Shown: piece after piece, positions 12,146-23,469 of the stretch
Position numbering within the stretch: the stretch's first letter is position 1
Layout: every line of letters starts with the position of its first letter
Assembly (NCBI GenBank): GCA_009760855.2
Contig: WPIO01000024.1
Location: forward strand, 2,829,001 to 2,893,000
Source of the DNA: Cristatella mucedo
Taxonomy: Eukaryota; Bryozoa; Phylactolaemata; Cristatellidae
Direction of reading: 5' to 3'
Length of the DNA: 64,000 bases
Position numbers and translations under genes: made by a program
Notes under the pieces: model-generated
Databases searched by the model: none
Told to the model about the DNA's origin: nothing
Seen by the model: the letters and a program-made list of their open reading frames with translations, nothing else

Positions 12146-12540
12146 AATTGAACAAAAGTAGTTGTTAAGTCCCTCTGTATTTAGTCCATGCTTTGTAAGT
12201 ATCAGTAGATTTAACGATGACCAATTTGAAGAAATCAGTTAAAACCTCTTTTTCCGGAGAATCATTACAAATCTCTGTAATGGCTAGGCTAAGATGGCTG
12301 CCAGTGAAGACCGCAGAGACGGTGGTATAGGGTCTTCATGAGATGAGCTTTATTTACTAGACCTTATTAATGTAGCCAAACTGCATGCAGAAACCTCAAC
12401 AAAATTCTTTTTGAGGAGCGTCACATTTTGTGATTTAGCAATTGATTTAGTTGGAGTGGCTTTATGAAGCGGCGAAAGTGCTCCACTACGTCAGTAAAGA
12501 ATGCCGGAAACTTATGAGATGAGCTGTTACTGTCCGTGGA
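12145..12540. other. Unassigned DNA
   Basis: May be diverged flanking LINE sequence, but I cannot align it to any copy here. Confidence 0.3.
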
Positions 12541-13880
12541 TTGAAACCATTCACCGTTGTCAATCAAATTGTTTACCTGAACTCACAAATTGAAAATTCG
12601 AACATTGTTAGTAAGTTACAGTCTGTTTTTAGAGCTAGACACTCTACAAAGTCAGCACTGCTTCGGGTGTACAACGAACTAATTAGGAATGCCAACGTAG
12701 GTAGAATATCTCTGCTAGTTTCGCTCAATCTAACGGTGGCTTTTGATACTATCGATGACCAAGATCTTCTTGAGTGTCTCTCATTTCACCTGGGCACCAC
12801 TGGAACTACTATGCAACGTTTCAGGTCCTATTTAAGAGGGAGAATCCAGAGTGCTGATGTGAATCGACAAAGATCAACCGAGGAACCCTGAGAGATGGGG
12901 AACCACAGGGCTCTGCCCTCGGTCCTGTAATTTTCTCGGTTTATACTCCCCTTCTTGAACATGTCATTTCCAAGCACAATCCAGACTTTCAATTTTATCC
13001 GGATGACACTCAGTCATACCGTTAATTTTGATCCCTAACGGCCCTCCAGCACTTTGAAGTCTCCAAATTCCGTTGCAGCACATATTGACAATATCCTCAC
13101 ACAAATTGCTGAACATTTTCTTCAGTTAAATTATGGCAAAACCCTTTGCATCAAATGTAAAGCGCAGAGGAAGAGATAAAGTTCTCTGAGGGCGCTTTAT
13201 CAAGTGCATTCTTATAATTACAACTATTAAAAAAGTTACTAGTTATAGGCTATTCAAGTGTTATTAAAAAGAGAAAGGCTAGTGCTAAAAATCGGCTCTG
13301 ACAGCATATTTGCTGTTAAGTCACACCACTTCTCGCCGACCGGCACTGGCTACCAGTCAAACAACGGATTGACTTCAAGGTTCTGTCGTTCAATTTTAGG
13401 TCACTTCATTCTTTGGCTCCAGCCTATCTCTCAGATCTACTCCCCCACCAGGCCAAGCATCGTACCACCCGCTTTTCGGAATCCAACAGTCTACCAATAC
13501 CTCGTACAAACCTCAAACCCTTTGGAGACCGTGCATCTAGTTCATATGCTCCCAAAGCCTGGAACTATCTCCCGACTTGCGTTAGAACATCCCTGACTTA
13601 ACCACATTTAAAAAGAACTTAAAAACAAACCTATTTAGGCCTGCATTTAGTGAATCTCTGTGATTCGTCCTTGATGTGCTTATGAGTGCTGACACTGTGC
13701 ATGCTGCCACTAACCAAATTTACATGCTGACCGTGTGCATATCACCACTAACCAGGTTATTCACGTTGTTTATCAAGCATTATATTATTCAGCATTCAAT
13801 CGAGTTTCCCTTTGCAGCAAATGTAAAGCACATAGAAAGAAATTGAGTTCGTCGGAGGGAGCTTTATTAAGAGCATTATT
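12541..13880 (+). mobile_element. LINE-A copy interrupted by a second tail
   Basis: The RT core is readable (HSTKSALLRVYNELIRNANV, AFDTIDDQDLL) for 116 codons, then shifts. The active-site box is FYPDDTQSY, so the Ala of Y-A-D-D is Pro. At 13,144 it is interrupted by a solo LINE-A tail, then resumes at about 13,233 with an internal deletion and runs through the UTR to an ATT tail at 13,870. Confidence 0.85.
13144..13231 (+). mobile_element. Solo LINE-A tail nested in LINE-A
   Basis: An 85-bp tail (ctttgcatcaaatgtaaagc, hairpin, then attcttataa) sits between halves of one LINE-A sentence: gcaaaacc before and aagttactagttatagg after are contiguous in other copies. Confidence 0.75.
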
Positions 13881-13881
13881 A

Positions 13882-14571
13882 TTGTTATTATTATGGTGGC
13901 ATGAAAGGACATGCGAAAGCAGTTACTAACTTGAAGAGATGTCACGTGCTCTCAGATTTTTAAATTTCCTTTAACGTTAGCATGTTTTATCACTTATGGA
14001 GGTAAACGGAAAAACTGCAATTCTCTTATGCTCCACATTTTCTGATCAAAGAGCTTTCAGTAAAGTCCGGACAACAAAAGATTCTTCAATACAAAAATTG
14101 TCAAATTTTCTTTTAAAATGTATAAATCTATATATCAGCATATGTGGGCATATCAACAGTATGATGACTATCAAACCTATGAGAGGCTTTCACATAGTCA
14201 TTCGTCCATTTAATCAAGATCCTTAAGAATCCTTCAAGAAAGCACAGACTTATATTGCTGTTAATTTTTTTAATAAGATGTCAAGATCGTAATTGAAATT
14301 TGAACTTCTTTGAAAATTATTTAGATATGAGATTCTTTCATGAATTTCCAACAAAGTAAATTTGTAAATATTTCTCTTAAGAATGATTACAAAGCACAGT
14401 AAGATATAAATACTTAAACTGCATAGTAAAATAAACAGAAAATTAGTAATTAATACTAATATGTTAAGGTTTTTAGCACGCGAAATAAATGGAATAGCAA
14501 ATATAAGCAAAAGAATTGAGAAAAAAGCAATGCAGTATTAATTAAATTAAACTTTGAACTCTTTTACCTAC
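13882..14571. other. Unassigned AT-rich DNA
   Basis: Low-complexity hydrophobic frames on both strands (for example 14,250-14,510 minus) reflect A/T runs. On the minus strand this is intron after the exon at 14.6 kb. Confidence 0.35.
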
Positions 14572-14675
14572 CATATCAGAAGCTTCAGTTTCACTAATGT
14601 CAAAGAATGTTTTTGATGCAGGGTATTTACTTATTTGCATGTTATCACAGTCCCTTTCTTCGGTGTCACAACATT
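14572..14675 (-). CDS. Probable juxtamembrane Cys exon
   Basis: Segment of 104 nt with a strong acceptor (actgctttacag) and a strong donor (gtaggt), phases 1 in and 0 out, open for 34 codons. It encodes CCDTEERDCDNMQISKYPAS and an acidic end DISETEASDM. The other two frames are closed by early stops. It joins in phase to the transmembrane exon at 6.6 kb, so both very likely belong to one minus-strand gene. Whether that gene is the M12B-like one depends on the weaker exons at 28.3 and 23.1 kb. Confidence 0.5.
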
Positions 14676-17330
14676 CTGTAAAGCAGTTGCTTCAGTAAGT
14701 TGTGCGACATAATTGCTGCAAGCCCAAATAATGAAAGCGAATGCATACATGGAGAAAAGGCTTGCATAGCCTTAAATTTGCTTATACTATGGACAAAACC
14801 AGATAAAAACATATCAAGGTAAAAATAACTAAAATTAACTCAACGAGTAGTAGTTTTAGCTCTTAACAGTGTTCAGATACACGCTATTCCATTGGCTGTC
14901 AGTGATTTGTCACGTACAAGTTATTTGGTATTAGAAGATGCGGAATACGAAACGTGAAGTTTATTTTCGAAAAACGATTAAATTGATTCAATTGAGTAGA
15001 GAAGATAATAATACACAGGTAGAGACCTCGGTATCACTTCTGCTAGTTATATAAGAGAGACTTTAATTGCTAAAGTTCCAATCGCATCTACAAGAGAAGC
15101 AATCAAATAGCGAGCAATACAACCGAAAATTCGGAACCCTGCTGGGGGAAAGGTAGACATTTTTCAGTCTTTTGGAAATCTGCCTATTCAAACACAAACC
15201 AGTTATAAATGCAATACCAAATTGTGGTGATTGACGGAGCGTAGTTTTTTTTAGGACTCACTTAAACTGGAAGTAACGCGTCGAGCTCAACAGAGTATTT
15301 GTTTTTGAAAAACCTGACCTCCCGAACCGAGCGTTCGTGGGAAATTTTGTAAATATAAGGTACTCAGCCATAAATGGATCCGCAGAACATAACTTCTAAA
15401 TGAATTACATAAACTACCAAAGCTAGTAACATTTTAAAATAATGACACGCCCCCTCTAGATCGAATTTCCAACTGGTATTTTAACAAGATTACGAAAGCC
15501 TAAACCCTACCGGCCGGGGTATAGTCCCGCCTCCGCTTCCCCGGCCCGCCCATAGTAACCGGCTGCCGACGGCATTCTAAAGCCCACTCCTTATTTACTT
15601 GGCAGAAACATGTTTATATTGGTACGTTCATATCGGCTCACAAACCGAAAGTGTCTGTCGTTCGGCGAGTAGACTACCATTAGGGATAATGTATTGAGAA
15701 TTTACTGCTGCAGGGGCAGGCGCAACTAAGGAGTCAATTACCACTGCACCTACTGAATTATCGGAATTTTTTATCTGGTTCCTGTAGTGGCCATAATCCA
15801 TGGGGCAACGTTGTCCGGTGGCCGGTCAGCATGGTGACTTTGATGGAGCTAGCGGTCGTTCAATCGGAATCAGTCTGAAAATTTTGATTCGATTCTATTT
15901 AAGGGAAATTGTGGTGATTTTGAGCTCTCATTAATGCCATTTATAGCTTGAGATTTGTATTGGCGAACGCGGGTCAGACGCATGGGTGGTTTGACTGCTG
16001 GCGGCATGAGAGCTATCGTGCCTACCTTAGCTATCGTGGTTTCGTCATATCTCCGATAATAGTGATGCGATAAACTTGAAATGTATGATTGTGTGAAGTG
16101 TATGATCTGCCAAAAAGACATATTGACAGTATTGGAATCATGTTATGATTCTTTTATTTACTTTCTAGAAGACACCGTTCTCAAAAAAAGTATGCTGCAT
16201 CTTTTGAGAGGTTTAACATATTTAAACAATGCACAGTAATGAATCGGTTTGAATAAAGCTATAGGTATATACCGATGTGAAATTTGATCTTGACTTTACA
16301 AGTCATCAGAAGGTCAAAGTGGCACCATGGTTACATCAAAAGATAGCTAATGTTGCCTTTGTTGTTTGTGCAAACATGCGCGCCTTCGGTCGATTAGTAT
16401 ATGAGAAACATCGATGTTGCGTTTTAAGGGAGATAAATCCTATAGTACTCCTATCTGGGCGGGGGTGGGGGATATCTCCGGTGATTCCCCAGCTCCTTGA
16501 TCGGGAGCCACAGTGAGGCACATGGAGGAGAAGTAGTGGGATACGAGATTTTCCAACGCTTTCAAGAGACAAGCCTGGCTGGAAGTTTCGGACCTACAGA
16601 ATTTGCCATGTAGCACAGTTAGACGCACCTGAGACTGAGACACAAGTCAAGGAGAGAGGTCACAATGGCTTAGACCAGCCGGGCTGTGGTGTACTTGTCT
16701 GTACAGTTCGGATTTGTACAGCTCTTGTAGCTGCAAGTATGCGAAACGTTGGCTTTCAAGAGGGTTTTATAGTTTCAAGAAATAAAAATTTGGATAAATC
16801 AAACAGTTAAATTATGCTCTGATAATAAAGAGAGCTCCGTGAAACTGTTTATGCGATCATTACAAACCGGGGTGAGACCGCCAGTACGGTTACTGACTAT
16901 TAGTTTGTTTTCACAGATTAATTTCTACGATCGCGAGAAATGCACAGCAATTGACTCTAATAGTGTTTTTTGCACTCTATGCTAAGAACCCTTGGAGTAA
17001 TTAGCAGCAGCCACTGGCGGGGAATACATAACATCAATTTCTCCATTCAGTGCCAGAGAATTATTGTAGCGTTTATTAATGCTAATTAGTATAACGATAT
17101 GTGTATCTCATATTTGACAACAATCCATAACAATTTGTATCTCACGTTTTCATTGCAGGCGCTGCTCAGAAGTAAAATAACCAAAACTAAACAACTGAAG
17201 TGTGCGGCAGTGAGTTAGCCATAGCCTTATAGGCGTTTAACGTCATATCCCATAAAATTAATTTGCTACGCTAGTGGAGCAGAACGCAGTTTGACCCACT
17301 GCTGTCCTAGAAAAAAGTCGTTTCCTATCA
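14676..17330. other. Unassigned DNA with a GC-rich patch
   Basis: No supported gene. A GC-rich patch at about 15,507-15,580 (ccggccggggtatagtcccg and following) stands out from AT-rich surroundings. Frames at 15,870-16,121 and 16,336-16,643 on the minus strand have no recognised domain. Confidence 0.35.
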
Positions 17331-17334
17331 TGTA

Positions 17335-17973
17335 GAGTCGTCCTTCTTTTATCGCTGTTAATTGGTTCCAGACTCTGCATTGGTAGGCGAATTTCAGCTA
17401 AGTACGATTGTTTATTTATAAATCAAATATTTTCTGAACTAGAGGATAAAAAACCTGTTCACGACCCTCTAATTTGGTTTTAACATTATTAAAGCCCTAT
17501 AGACATGAAAAAACATCATTTTAGTCAGAATTACACCCGTATTGCCCAATTATTAGAAAAAAGTTAGGAATAATAAGATGTATTAGACGTCACAAATATC
17601 ACATTAATATTAGTGTACAATAATTTACACACACAGTTTTTACACACAACCATTAACCTATGAAAATAGTGAAACTATGTCCATGATGAAGAGGTGGACA
17701 ACACGGCAAAGAAGAGCAGGTTACTGCTCTTAATGAGGCTGCACCTGACGTTGAAGAATTTGTGGGGGTGCTCGAATACATAGACCAACAAACCGTAAGT
17801 GCAGTAATTTTAATTTTAATTGTAATGCAGTGACGAGTAATTGACTCAGACAACCGAGCTCGCACTGTATAATTGTCACCAACTCGATCAACTTGTTTGA
17901 TGAAGATAATTGAAAAAACCCACAATAGAGTGAAGCCTCGAGAGTCGAAGCGTGAAGTAACGAGGGACGATTG
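17335..17973 (-). mobile_element. Tigger/pogo-type MITE with TA flanks
   Basis: About 640 bp, left end gagtcgtccttc and right end (reverse complement) caatcgtccctc, flanked by TA at 17,333-17,334 and 17,974-17,975. The pattern CAGTCGTCCCTCG followed by TTAATTGGTTCCAG is that of pogo/Tigger-type elements as I know them. The left part matches 51.2-51.6 kb and the right part matches 61.4-61.57 kb. No transposase remains; a 153-codon minus frame inside is not transposase. Confidence 0.7.
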
Positions 17974-18145
17974 TATATTGGATGCACAGTACGTCAATGG
18001 GTGCGATGCGAAAGCGTTGCACTTTAATTTTAACGATATGAAACCATTTGAGACAATAAATTCTGTGTCAAATTCACAACATGGTCTTGGCCTCATTACA
18101 AAAACCCTAAGCAAGGGGCGAGTTTATCAAGTTACTATTCTATTG

Positions 18146-18240
18146 CGTATCACTTTGCAGCAAATGTAAAGCGCCTAGAAAGAGATTAAGTTCTCTGAGG
18201 GCGCTTTATCAAGTGCAATATTATTATTATTATTATTATT
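18146..18240 (+). mobile_element. LINE-A tail, well preserved
   Basis: Starts at ctttgcagcaaatg and runs through the terminal hairpin at 18,171-18,204 (GCGCC pairs with GGCGC; AGAGA pairs with TCTCT around ttaagt) to an ATT array. Best view of the LINE-A 3' end in the window. No LINE body upstream. Confidence 0.85.
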
Positions 18241-19254
18241 AAGACTGCAAGATATTATTAGTCACTGATAAGGTTGAAATATTTTGAAGCTGCTTAGCTA
18301 GCTTCTCACCTTGAAGTTGCTTAGAAATGCAGGGTCGATATTGTTTCTGACATTTTCGATAATTTGGTATGCAGGTTGTACTTCCGTCAAACTGAGGTGG
18401 GCAAAAGAAATATTCCGATTCGCAAAAGTTGGAAACTAAAATGATTTAATGATCAGTTGCAATGCAAAGATGGTTTTGAAAATAAATTTATTTCTTATAA
18501 GCTACAGTTTAATGGGATGTAGTAAATTACAGCAGGTGTTAGAGTCTAGCCACTGAAGCTGAAAATTACTCTTTTTAAATGAGAGCAGACTGAAACCTGC
18601 AAGTATGGAATGTAGGCCCTCGGTAAACATCCAAAAGAACAATACCGACATCAAAAAGAGCAGCAACCGTTCCTCTGATATTATTCAAGCCGTTGTAGGC
18701 TATTTCTTGGGAGTTCCGAGCAGTGCAGAGATGCACACTGTAGCATGCGGCTTTTTATTTGAACTAGTTGATGCTGCAATATTCCAATTCATATTCATCC
18801 CGGTAGATTTGCATAATGGGACAGGTTACGGGTGTCAAAGGAGCCATTGCCATTCAACGCTGGCAATAAACTGTTTCGGAGCTAGCTGAACGGTGCACTG
18901 ACTGAAGTGTGTTTAAAGCCCATTTCTAAAAGTTTGGCAATTAAAAAAATCCAGAAAGTGTCTTCTCACTTGGTTTAATTGCTGCAATGCCGACTTATGA
19001 AAAGTCAGGCAACTGGCTTGGCTATACAATTCGATGCTACTCCTGAAATTATAACTAGAGATTTTTAATTGACTAAAATATATTAAAGTCAGAAAATATA
19101 GAAAATTCTTCATGGGACTATACTGAACAACTTTTTATAACTAGCAAGTTCAAAAACCGGCAGAATAAATAAAAAATTAACAAATATTTCCGTCAGCAAT
19201 ATTTTTTAATGATTCTTTTTATCTTTGCTGTACTGAAAAGTACAATATAAAACT
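18241..19254. other. Unassigned DNA
   Basis: The plus-strand frame at 18,605-18,889 has no domain signature. Otherwise AT-rich sequence with nothing recognised. Confidence 0.35.
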
Positions 19255-19352
19255 ATATCGTGCTTCCTTTGCAACAAATATAAAGCGGCTAGAAAGAGGT
19301 AAAAACCTCTGATGGCGCGACATCAAATGTATTATTATTGATGTTTTTATTA
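19255..19352 (+). mobile_element. LINE-A tail
   Basis: cttcctttgcaacaaatata followed by a diverged hairpin and an ATT-rich end. Another tail-only copy. Confidence 0.65.
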
Positions 19353-19929
19353 TTATGTCGGTACGCATCTAAAATATAACTTGTCAAAACGGTTGATTTA
19401 ATTAGCGTTTAAGCTGCTGCGACACATTACAAGAGCATCACCAGTTAGGTCCCGAAAGTACAAATACGAAGCATCACTGAACTGCCAACCTTCAGCTTGC
19501 CCGATTGCAGCCACTCAAAGCAAAGCCCATATTCCTCATAGACTACAATGCAACCAGTCTTCAATTACGCTGGGTTTTAAAATTTCCATATTGAAAATGA
19601 AAAAATTTTCTGGCACTTAGGCGCCGAGCTTAAAATATCCTGTTCTTACTAGAAAGGTTAGATTTAGATTAAATTGCAAATATATAAAGAATTTTAAGAT
19701 ATGGTTGCTAACTTTTGGTAAGTGTAATTTCACAAATGTGTTTCGCTTACCATTGCGGAAATCTTGCATTATTTCTAGAAAATTTGTCTTTAAGAGAATT
19801 GATATAGGCTTGAAATAAATTTGCTCATTTAAGCTAATTTGCCCTAACAAGCCCAAATTTGAAAAACGCTTAAATAATCAAAACTGACTTTCCATCTACA
19901 GCCATACGAGAAAGACTGTAGATTGAACA
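19353..19929. other. Unassigned DNA
   Basis: The minus strand of 19,400-19,560 contains a short coding-like frame (EEYGLCFEWLQSGKLKVGSS) without clear splice sites; otherwise nothing recognised. Confidence 0.25.
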
Positions 19930-22685
19930 AATCCATGCTAACCAAGGCCAGGTCTAGCTTCGATGAATACGTTGTTGCTTAACTGTTACACAATCCAAAA
20001 AGGCTCATGTCGACAATAAACTGTCTCCTTAAACTCACCCACATTGACTTCTTACCAAGCGATTCTTGCGATGATCTAGCTGATCACTTCTCTTCTCCTC
20101 CTTCTTTGTCAACAACACAGACAAGTTTGGAGAATTCATCCCCAGGATGGCAGTATCCCAATTGAGTCCTGTCTTTCAATTCCATGCACCATATCAATAC
20201 CTACATTCAAGGAGGGTAAATAGTGACGTAATTCGGAAGTTAACATCCCTAACGAAGAATAATGGAACTAGTCCTTTGGAGCCTATTCGCACTGCCCCGC
20301 TTCTAGGCTGGATAGACCTGCTGCTGCTAAGCATAACTAACATTAGGAATACGTCATTCACCTGAGGTTATGCCCCAGTGCCTTTAAAAAAGACTGAATC
20401 AAGGCCACAACTCAAGAAAGCAAGATTAAGCCAAGAGAAGTCTCTGCAGCTTGGATTGTCTGTTGTGAGCTTTACAGTTGCCACATCACGCCACTTATCA
20501 CCGACTTGCACTGGCTACCAGTCAAGCAATGGATCGACTTCAAGGTTTTGTCGCTCGCATTTAGGTCACTTCATTCTTTGACTCCAGCCTATCTCCAAGA
20601 TCTGCTCCCCCAACAGGCCAAGGAAAGTACCGCCCACTTTCGGAATCTAACAGTTTACCGATATCTAGTACAAACTCTAATCCGTAGAAGACCGTGTATT
20701 TAGTTCGTATACTCCCAAAGCGTGGAAATCCCTCCCGACTTGCGTCAGAACATCCAATGACCTGACCACATTCAAAAAGAACTTACAAACACACTTATTT
20801 AGGACAGCATTTAGTGGGTCCCTGTGATTCGTCCTTCATGTGCTTATGAACACTGACACTGTGCATGCTGCCACTAACCACACTTGCATGCTGACTCTAT
20901 GCATGTCACCCTTACCATATAATTAATTTTATTTATCAATCATGATATCACTCACCATTTAGCCGCATTTTACTTTGCAGAAAATGTAAAGCACCTAGAA
21001 AGAGATCGAGTTCTCCGAGGGCGTTTTATCAAGTGCATTATTACTATTATTATTATTATTACTTGAGTTACTTCCGTCACTCTTCCTTTATCCGATCTTA
21101 TCAAATAGACTGGAACGAATCGTTGCAGACCAGCTGAACTCATACATTGAAAATTCAAACCCAGACAGTAAGTTCCAGTCTGGAGTTAGAGCTAATCATT
21201 CCACAGAGTCGGCATTAATTTGGGTGTATAATGACCTACGTAGGAATGCAGGATTAGGTAGAGCATCTCAGCTTGTTTTGTTCAATCTTTCGGCAGTTTT
21301 CGGTACTATCGATCACCAAGTCCTTCTTGGGTTCCTTATAGTCCGGGCACCCCCGGAACTGCACTGCAGTGGTTCATATCCAACCCCAGTGGGAGACATC
21401 ACCTGACATCAGCGGGAGACATCAACAGACTCTCAGGAGGATTAATGTGAATGGAAAAGATTATCCGAAGAACCTGTGAAACATTCGGTACCTAAGGGCT
21501 TAGTGCTTGGTCTTGTTCTAATTTTTACGGTTTATACCATTCCTTTCGCTGACGTGATTTGCAGCAACAATCTAGGCTCTCACTTCTATGCAGATGACAC
21601 TCAGCTGTAAATTGGCTTTAACGGCTCTCATCCCTCCATCATGTCAAACTATCTCAACTCCCTTACTGCATGTATTAATAACATCCACTCATGGATGGCA
21701 GCAAACCTTATTGAATTGAACGATGATAAAACCAAGTTATTAGATATGGGCAAAACCAACCTCAATTCTGGAATTTGAAAGATTGACTCTCCCACTTGGC
21801 TCTAAAAGCGTAAATACTCGTACATGCAAGCGAAATCTAGGTGTCCGGTTCCAAAGTGACATTTCATTAGACGATCACATCACCTCCAGAGTCCAGTCCG
21901 CCTAATATCAGCTACAAATCGTTTGTGCAATTGGGTTTTTTAATCAGGGATAGCACAAAACAATAGGACCATGCATGTGTAAAATCCCGTCTCAACTTTT
22001 GGATATCACGGTCTGTATGTCTACCGGCCTTGTGCAATCAGGGGCTTACAGCTTGTGCAAAACAATGCAGCTTAGCTCGTCTGTTGAGAGCTTCACTATT
22101 GCCAAATCACGTCACCTCTCTCCGAACTGCACTAGCTACCAGTCAAGCCACACGTCGACTTCAAAATTAGTCTTTTAAATTAAAAGTCTCGTAATTCTTT
22201 GGCTACAAACAACCTATCAAAGACACACTGCCACCAAGCTATGCATTTTACCACTCGGTTTTAAGAATTTAATCGTGAACCTATACCTCCTAAGAATCTC
22301 AAATTCTTTGGAGATCGAGCCTATAGTTCGTATTCAAACAATGTCTGGAACTCACTTCCGAACTGTGTCACGACATCCCCTGACTTGAGAACACTTAAAA
22401 AAAAACTAAAAATGCATCCACCTATCTCAGTATTGATTTGCTCCATGTAATTAGTCCTTTGTGTGCCATTGGTTGCTGAAGCTGTAGATGTCGCCACTAA
22501 CCATATTTGCACGCAGATCATTCTGAGAATGTCGTCTATAAACCATGTTAGTCTTTTTGTTCATTGAGTACGCTATGGCTAAACATCCAGTCATGCTCAC
22601 TCTATAGCAAATTTAAGTGCCTGGATAGAGATTCCGTACTCCAAGGACGCGATAGAAAATGCGTTATTATTATTCTTTTCTAGAG
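19930..22685 (+). mobile_element. LINE-A copy split by a younger LINE-A insertion
   Basis: The host copy comprises 19,930-20,441 (region between endonuclease and RT) and 21,061-22,685 (RT, thumb, UTR and tail). The break falls inside a phrase that is continuous elsewhere (ccaagaaaacttgag at 58.2 kb). RT motifs are visible (NPDSKFQSGVRANHSTESAL-like in shifted frames; FYADDTQL followed by a stop). Multiple frameshifts; dead. Confidence 0.85.
20442..21060 (+). mobile_element. Younger 5'-truncated LINE-A inside the older copy
   Basis: Begins at tctctgcagcttggattgtc (start of the C-terminal RT segment), runs through the UTR to the hairpin at 20,985-21,030 and an ATT array ending exactly where the older copy resumes with acttgag. 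Confidence 0.8.
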
Positions 22686-23027
22686 CACGGCAGACACATC
22701 TATGCCCAGGATTCTGCTCTCACGTATGACTCAATATGTCCTGTGTAAGAATTATTCTTTACACTTAATTACACTTAATAATTCTTAAGTAAAAATTTTT
22801 ACGAAAGAACATCAAGCTTTAAGTATTAAATTGTATACATTTTTGGATGATCTATATATGAAGTCTTTGGGGTATCGTAGTGATCAGGCTTATAATGCGC
22901 TCTTACATCACACTGGTGTTATCAATTTATCTACGATTACTAAGTTCATTCAGTAACTGATTACCAGTAAAATAAATAGCAATGGAAAGGCCGGAGTCCT
23001 TAGCCCACTAGTCCACTTTAGTCCAAC
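22686..23027. other. Unassigned, with an 11-bp inverted repeat
   Basis: taagaattatt at 22,746-22,756 and its reverse complement at 22,777-22,787 surround a direct repeat of ttacactta. Otherwise AT-rich with nothing recognised. Confidence 0.4.
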
Positions 23028-23115
23028 CAGCTCCTGGTGTAGAGATGTCTGAATTGAGATCATGAGATCTTCCCAAGGGGCAGCTAACATTTGGCAGCGG
23101 CATGTCCTCAGGAAG
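23028..23115 (-). CDS. Possible exon bridging to the juxtamembrane exon
   Basis: Segment of 88 nt, acceptor gaagatggtag after a T-rich tract, encoding LPEDMPLPNVSCPLGRSHDL and nine more residues. It enters in phase 0 and, if the weak gttgga donor is used, leaves in phase 1. These are the phases needed to join the exons at 28.3 and 14.6 kb. One sequon (NVS) and a Cys suggest an extracellular segment. The weak donor and lack of family recognition keep confidence low. Another frame is open for longer here (FLRTCRCQ...) and could be the coding one. Confidence 0.25.
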
Positions 23116-23469
23116 CTACCATCTTCATGAAAAAAATTAAACAAAAAATACTCAGCAGAAGCATATGATAAAGCATTTAAAGCATTAAAGGTGTAATTAC
23201 CTGTTCCTGTCGGGAATTACTCCAAAGATTAGATTTAGAATATGTCGAGGAATTGCAAGAAAATTGTGGAAGTTTGGATTCGGATTTATTGCTCAAAATA
23301 TATTCCTTAATGCCTAGTTAACTGGTAAAAGGCACAAAAAAGGGTTACGTGATTTTATTTAGGTATTAAAAACTAGAAGAGTGCTAAAGCAAAGCCCCTG
23401 AGATATGATAGGTTCAGATGGTCGTCCACTCAGCAGCTGTATACCGATGATACAAACGAAATCTTTTCC

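Noticed and set aside
17653-18114. 153-codon minus-strand frame as a gene
   Set aside because: It lies across the end of the Tigger MITE, its composition is not protein-like and it has no recognised domain.
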